DNA from: Nocardioides sp. Soil774
Lineage (GTDB): Bacteria > Actinomycetota > Actinomycetes > Propionibacteriales > Nocardioidaceae
Assembly (NCBI RefSeq): GCF_001428125.1
Contig: NZ_LMSM01000005.1
Span: 67,701-131,700, forward strand
Direction of reading: 5' to 3'
Length of the DNA: 64,000 nucleotides
The notes beneath the pieces were generated by a model. The model was not told the DNA's origin and searched no databases. It saw nothing but the letters and a program-made list of their open reading frames with translations. Position 1 is the stretch's first letter, and the number at the start of each line of letters is the position of its first letter. A program made the position numbers and the translations under genes. This document shows, one piece after another, positions 62,514 through 64,000 of this stretch.

Positions 62514-63989
62514 TCACGGATTCGCGGGGCCGGACGGGAGACGGATCACGAACGCCGTCGCGCTGTCGCTGTGCGGGGGCTCGTAGGCGAGGGAGCCGCC
62601 GTGGCCCCTGGCGATCTCACGGACGAGGTGCAGGCCCAGACCGGTCCCCCGCGAGGCCCCGCCTGCGACGAAACGCTCGAACAGTCGCGGCGCCACGTCC
62701 TGGGGCACCCCGGGGCCGCCATCGGTGACCCGGAGCTCGACCTGGTCGTCGCGCAGCCGGGCCTCGACCGCGAACGGCGGTGCACCGTGACGCACCGCGT
62801 TGTCGAGCAGGTTGTCGAGAGCCTGCCCGAGGCGCCCCCCGTCCCCGTGGACCGCGCTCCCCTCCGGGACGTCGACGTCGACGTGGACCTCGCCGCCCGC
62901 GGTCGCCCGACGCAGGGTCGCGTCCGCCACCAGTCCGGCGATCGGCACCTCGCCCATGCTGTAGCGGAGTCCGGTGCCCTGCAGCTGCGAGGCTTCGGAC
63001 AGGTCCGTGGCCAGGCGCTTGAGGCGGAGGGCGCTGTCGCGGATCGCGCGGACGTACTGCTCGCGCTCGTGGGACGGCATCTGGAGCGCGGAGGTCTCCA
63101 GTGCGTGCGCGCTGCCGTCGATGACGGCGACCGGGTTCCTGAGCTCGTGGGCGGTGACCGCGAGCAGGCGCACCTGCTCGGCCAGGGCCTCGGAGCGGTG
63201 CTCGGCGTTCTCCCGCTGCTCGGTCTGGTCGCGCGTGACCTTGGCGAACCCGATGTGGCGGCCCCGGTCGTCGTGGACGGCGGTGATGACGACGCTGGCC
63301 CAGAACCGGCTGCCGTCACGGCGCACCCGCCAGCCCTCCTCGGCGTACGACCCCTCGCGCGCGGCTGTCTCGAGGTTGTGCTCGGGATGGGCGGAGCGCT
63401 GCTCGTCGTCGGGGTAGAAGACCCGGAAGTGCTGCCCGACGATCTCGCCGGTGTCGTAGCCCTTGATCCGGCGAGCCCCCGCGTTCCAGCTGGCCACCCG
63501 GCCGTCGGTGTCGAGCATGAAGATCGCGTAGTCCTCGACCGCGGCCACCAGGAGTCGGAAGGTCGCCTCGGAGCGACGCAGCTCGTCCTCGGCGTGGCGC
63601 TGGGCGCTGATGTCCTGCACCTGCGCGAAGACGTAGAGCGTCTGACCGGTCGAGTCGCGGATGGGCACGAGGGTGACCTGGGCAGTGCGGGCTGGCGCCG
63701 CCCCCGGCGGGGCGGGCAGCGGGTGCTCGAACGTGGCGGTCGCGGCCTGGGAGGAGCGCAGGGTGTCGAGGTGGCGGTCCAGGACGTCACCCCGTCCGCC
63801 GGTGAGCCGGCCGTAGTCGACCCCGACGAGGTCGATCGGCTCGCACGACATGAGCTCGGCCAGGGCGTGGTTGGCCCGCACGATCGAGGCGTGGACCGTC
63901 AGCGTCGCCATGCCGGTCGCGGCCCGGTCGAAGAGGGCGCGGAAGCCCTCGACGTGCTCGTCCATGATCGACTGCTCGAGCTGCGCCAC
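62514..63989 (-). CDS. PAS-domain sensor histidine kinase
   Basis: A sensor kinase of up to 491 residues without membrane segments, so cytosolic. PAS one covers about residues 12-130. PAS two covers about 140-260 (FRLLVAAVEDYAIFMLDTDG, SWNAGARRIKGYDTGEIVGQ), ending in a PAC motif. The HisKA box has the phosphorylated His in LLAVTAHELRNPVAVIDGS. The ATPase N box is LDNLLDNAVRHG, with G boxes DGGPGVP and GTGLGLHLV. The start is unsure: ATG 63965, GTG 63989, or beyond the window. No response regulator is in view. Confidence 0.88.
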   Translation of the reverse strand: MAQLEQSIMDEHVEGFRALFDRAATGMATLTVHASIVRANHALAELMSCEPIDLVGVDYGRLTGGRGDVLDRHLDTLRSSQAATATFEHPLPAPPGAAPARTAQVTLVPIRDSTGQTLYVFAQVQDISAQRHAEDELRRSEATFRLLVAAVEDYAIFMLDTDGRVASWNAGARRIKGYDTGEIVGQHFRVFYPDDEQRSAHPEHNLETAAREGSYAEEGWRVRRDGSRFWASVVITAVHDDRGRHIGFAKVTRDQTEQRENAEHRSEALAEQVRLLAVTAHELRNPVAVIDGSAHALETSALQMPSHEREQYVRAIRDSALRLKRLATDLSEASQLQGTGLRYSMGEVPIAGLVADATLRRATAGGEVHVDVDVPEGSAVHGDGGRLGQALDNLLDNAVRHGAPPFAVEARLRDDQVELRVTDGGPGVPQDVAPRLFERFVAGGASRGTGLGLHLVREIARGHGGSLAYEPPHSDSATAFVIRLPSGPANP

Positions 63990-64000
63990 GTCGCCGGGCG

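Overview
The window is a high-GC (about 70% by eye) actinobacterial chromosome segment. Gene content (Pup-proteasome locus, RbpA, HelR, PafBC, Ppm/Lnt pair, frequent GTG starts, ATGA/GTGA translational overlaps) fits the Propionibacteriales, most likely Nocardioides or a close relative. The genus is inferred from gene style, not from a marker gene. I saw no rRNA, tRNA, CRISPR array, transposase or prophage.

Layout. 1-2803: lipoprotein start (cut by the window edge), an aldo/keto reductase, and an ArsR/SRPBCC/PfkB operon. 2823-5938: a free-standing LigD-type 3'-phosphoesterase, a thioesterase-like protein, and helR, an RNA-polymerase-protecting ATPase preceded by a sequence resembling the rifamycin-associated element. 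5956-19682: mixed housekeeping and accessory genes (homocysteine methyltransferase, Nei-type glycosylase, a short UvrA paralogue, YcaQ-like protein, PhoD-like phosphatase, alcohol dehydrogenase, GDSL hydrolase, and an HTH-MurA fusion with a palindromic operator). 19717-25365: GDPD/MFS pair, rbpA behind a sigma-R-like promoter, and the lnt-ppm-fxsA lipoprotein/glycolipid operon.

25774-31225 holds most of a lysine 2,3-/5,6-aminomutase pathway: kamA on the plus strand and kdd-kamD-kamE-kal diverging from it. The 3-keto-5-aminohexanoate cleavage enzyme (kce) is not in the window. A 1.5 kb segment (31237-32734) carrying an AbiEi/DUF559-like gene lies between kamA and a convergent lrp gene and is bounded by 53-bp inverted repeats.

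32768-52355 is the conserved actinobacterial Pup-proteasome region, mostly on the minus strand: trmI, mpa, dop, pup, prcB, prcA, pafA, an FKBP lipoprotein, pafB, pafC, tatA, tatC, a diacylglycerol kinase, a HelY-type helicase and a 5'-3' exonuclease. Two plus-strand genes and one tiny membrane-peptide ORF are interposed.

52447-63989: a site-2 protease with CBS domains, a RecB-family nuclease interrupted at its catalytic DYK/TG motif by a 377-residue intein with class 3 hallmarks, a dipeptide/oligopeptide ABC importer whose binding-protein gene carries one in-frame amber codon, a HAD phosphatase, and a PAS histidine kinase at the right edge.

The strongest observations are the class 3 intein in the nuclease active site, the RAE-like site upstream of helR, the paired inverted repeats around the DUF559 gene, the amber-interrupted binding protein, and the HTH-MurA fusion with its adjacent palindrome.
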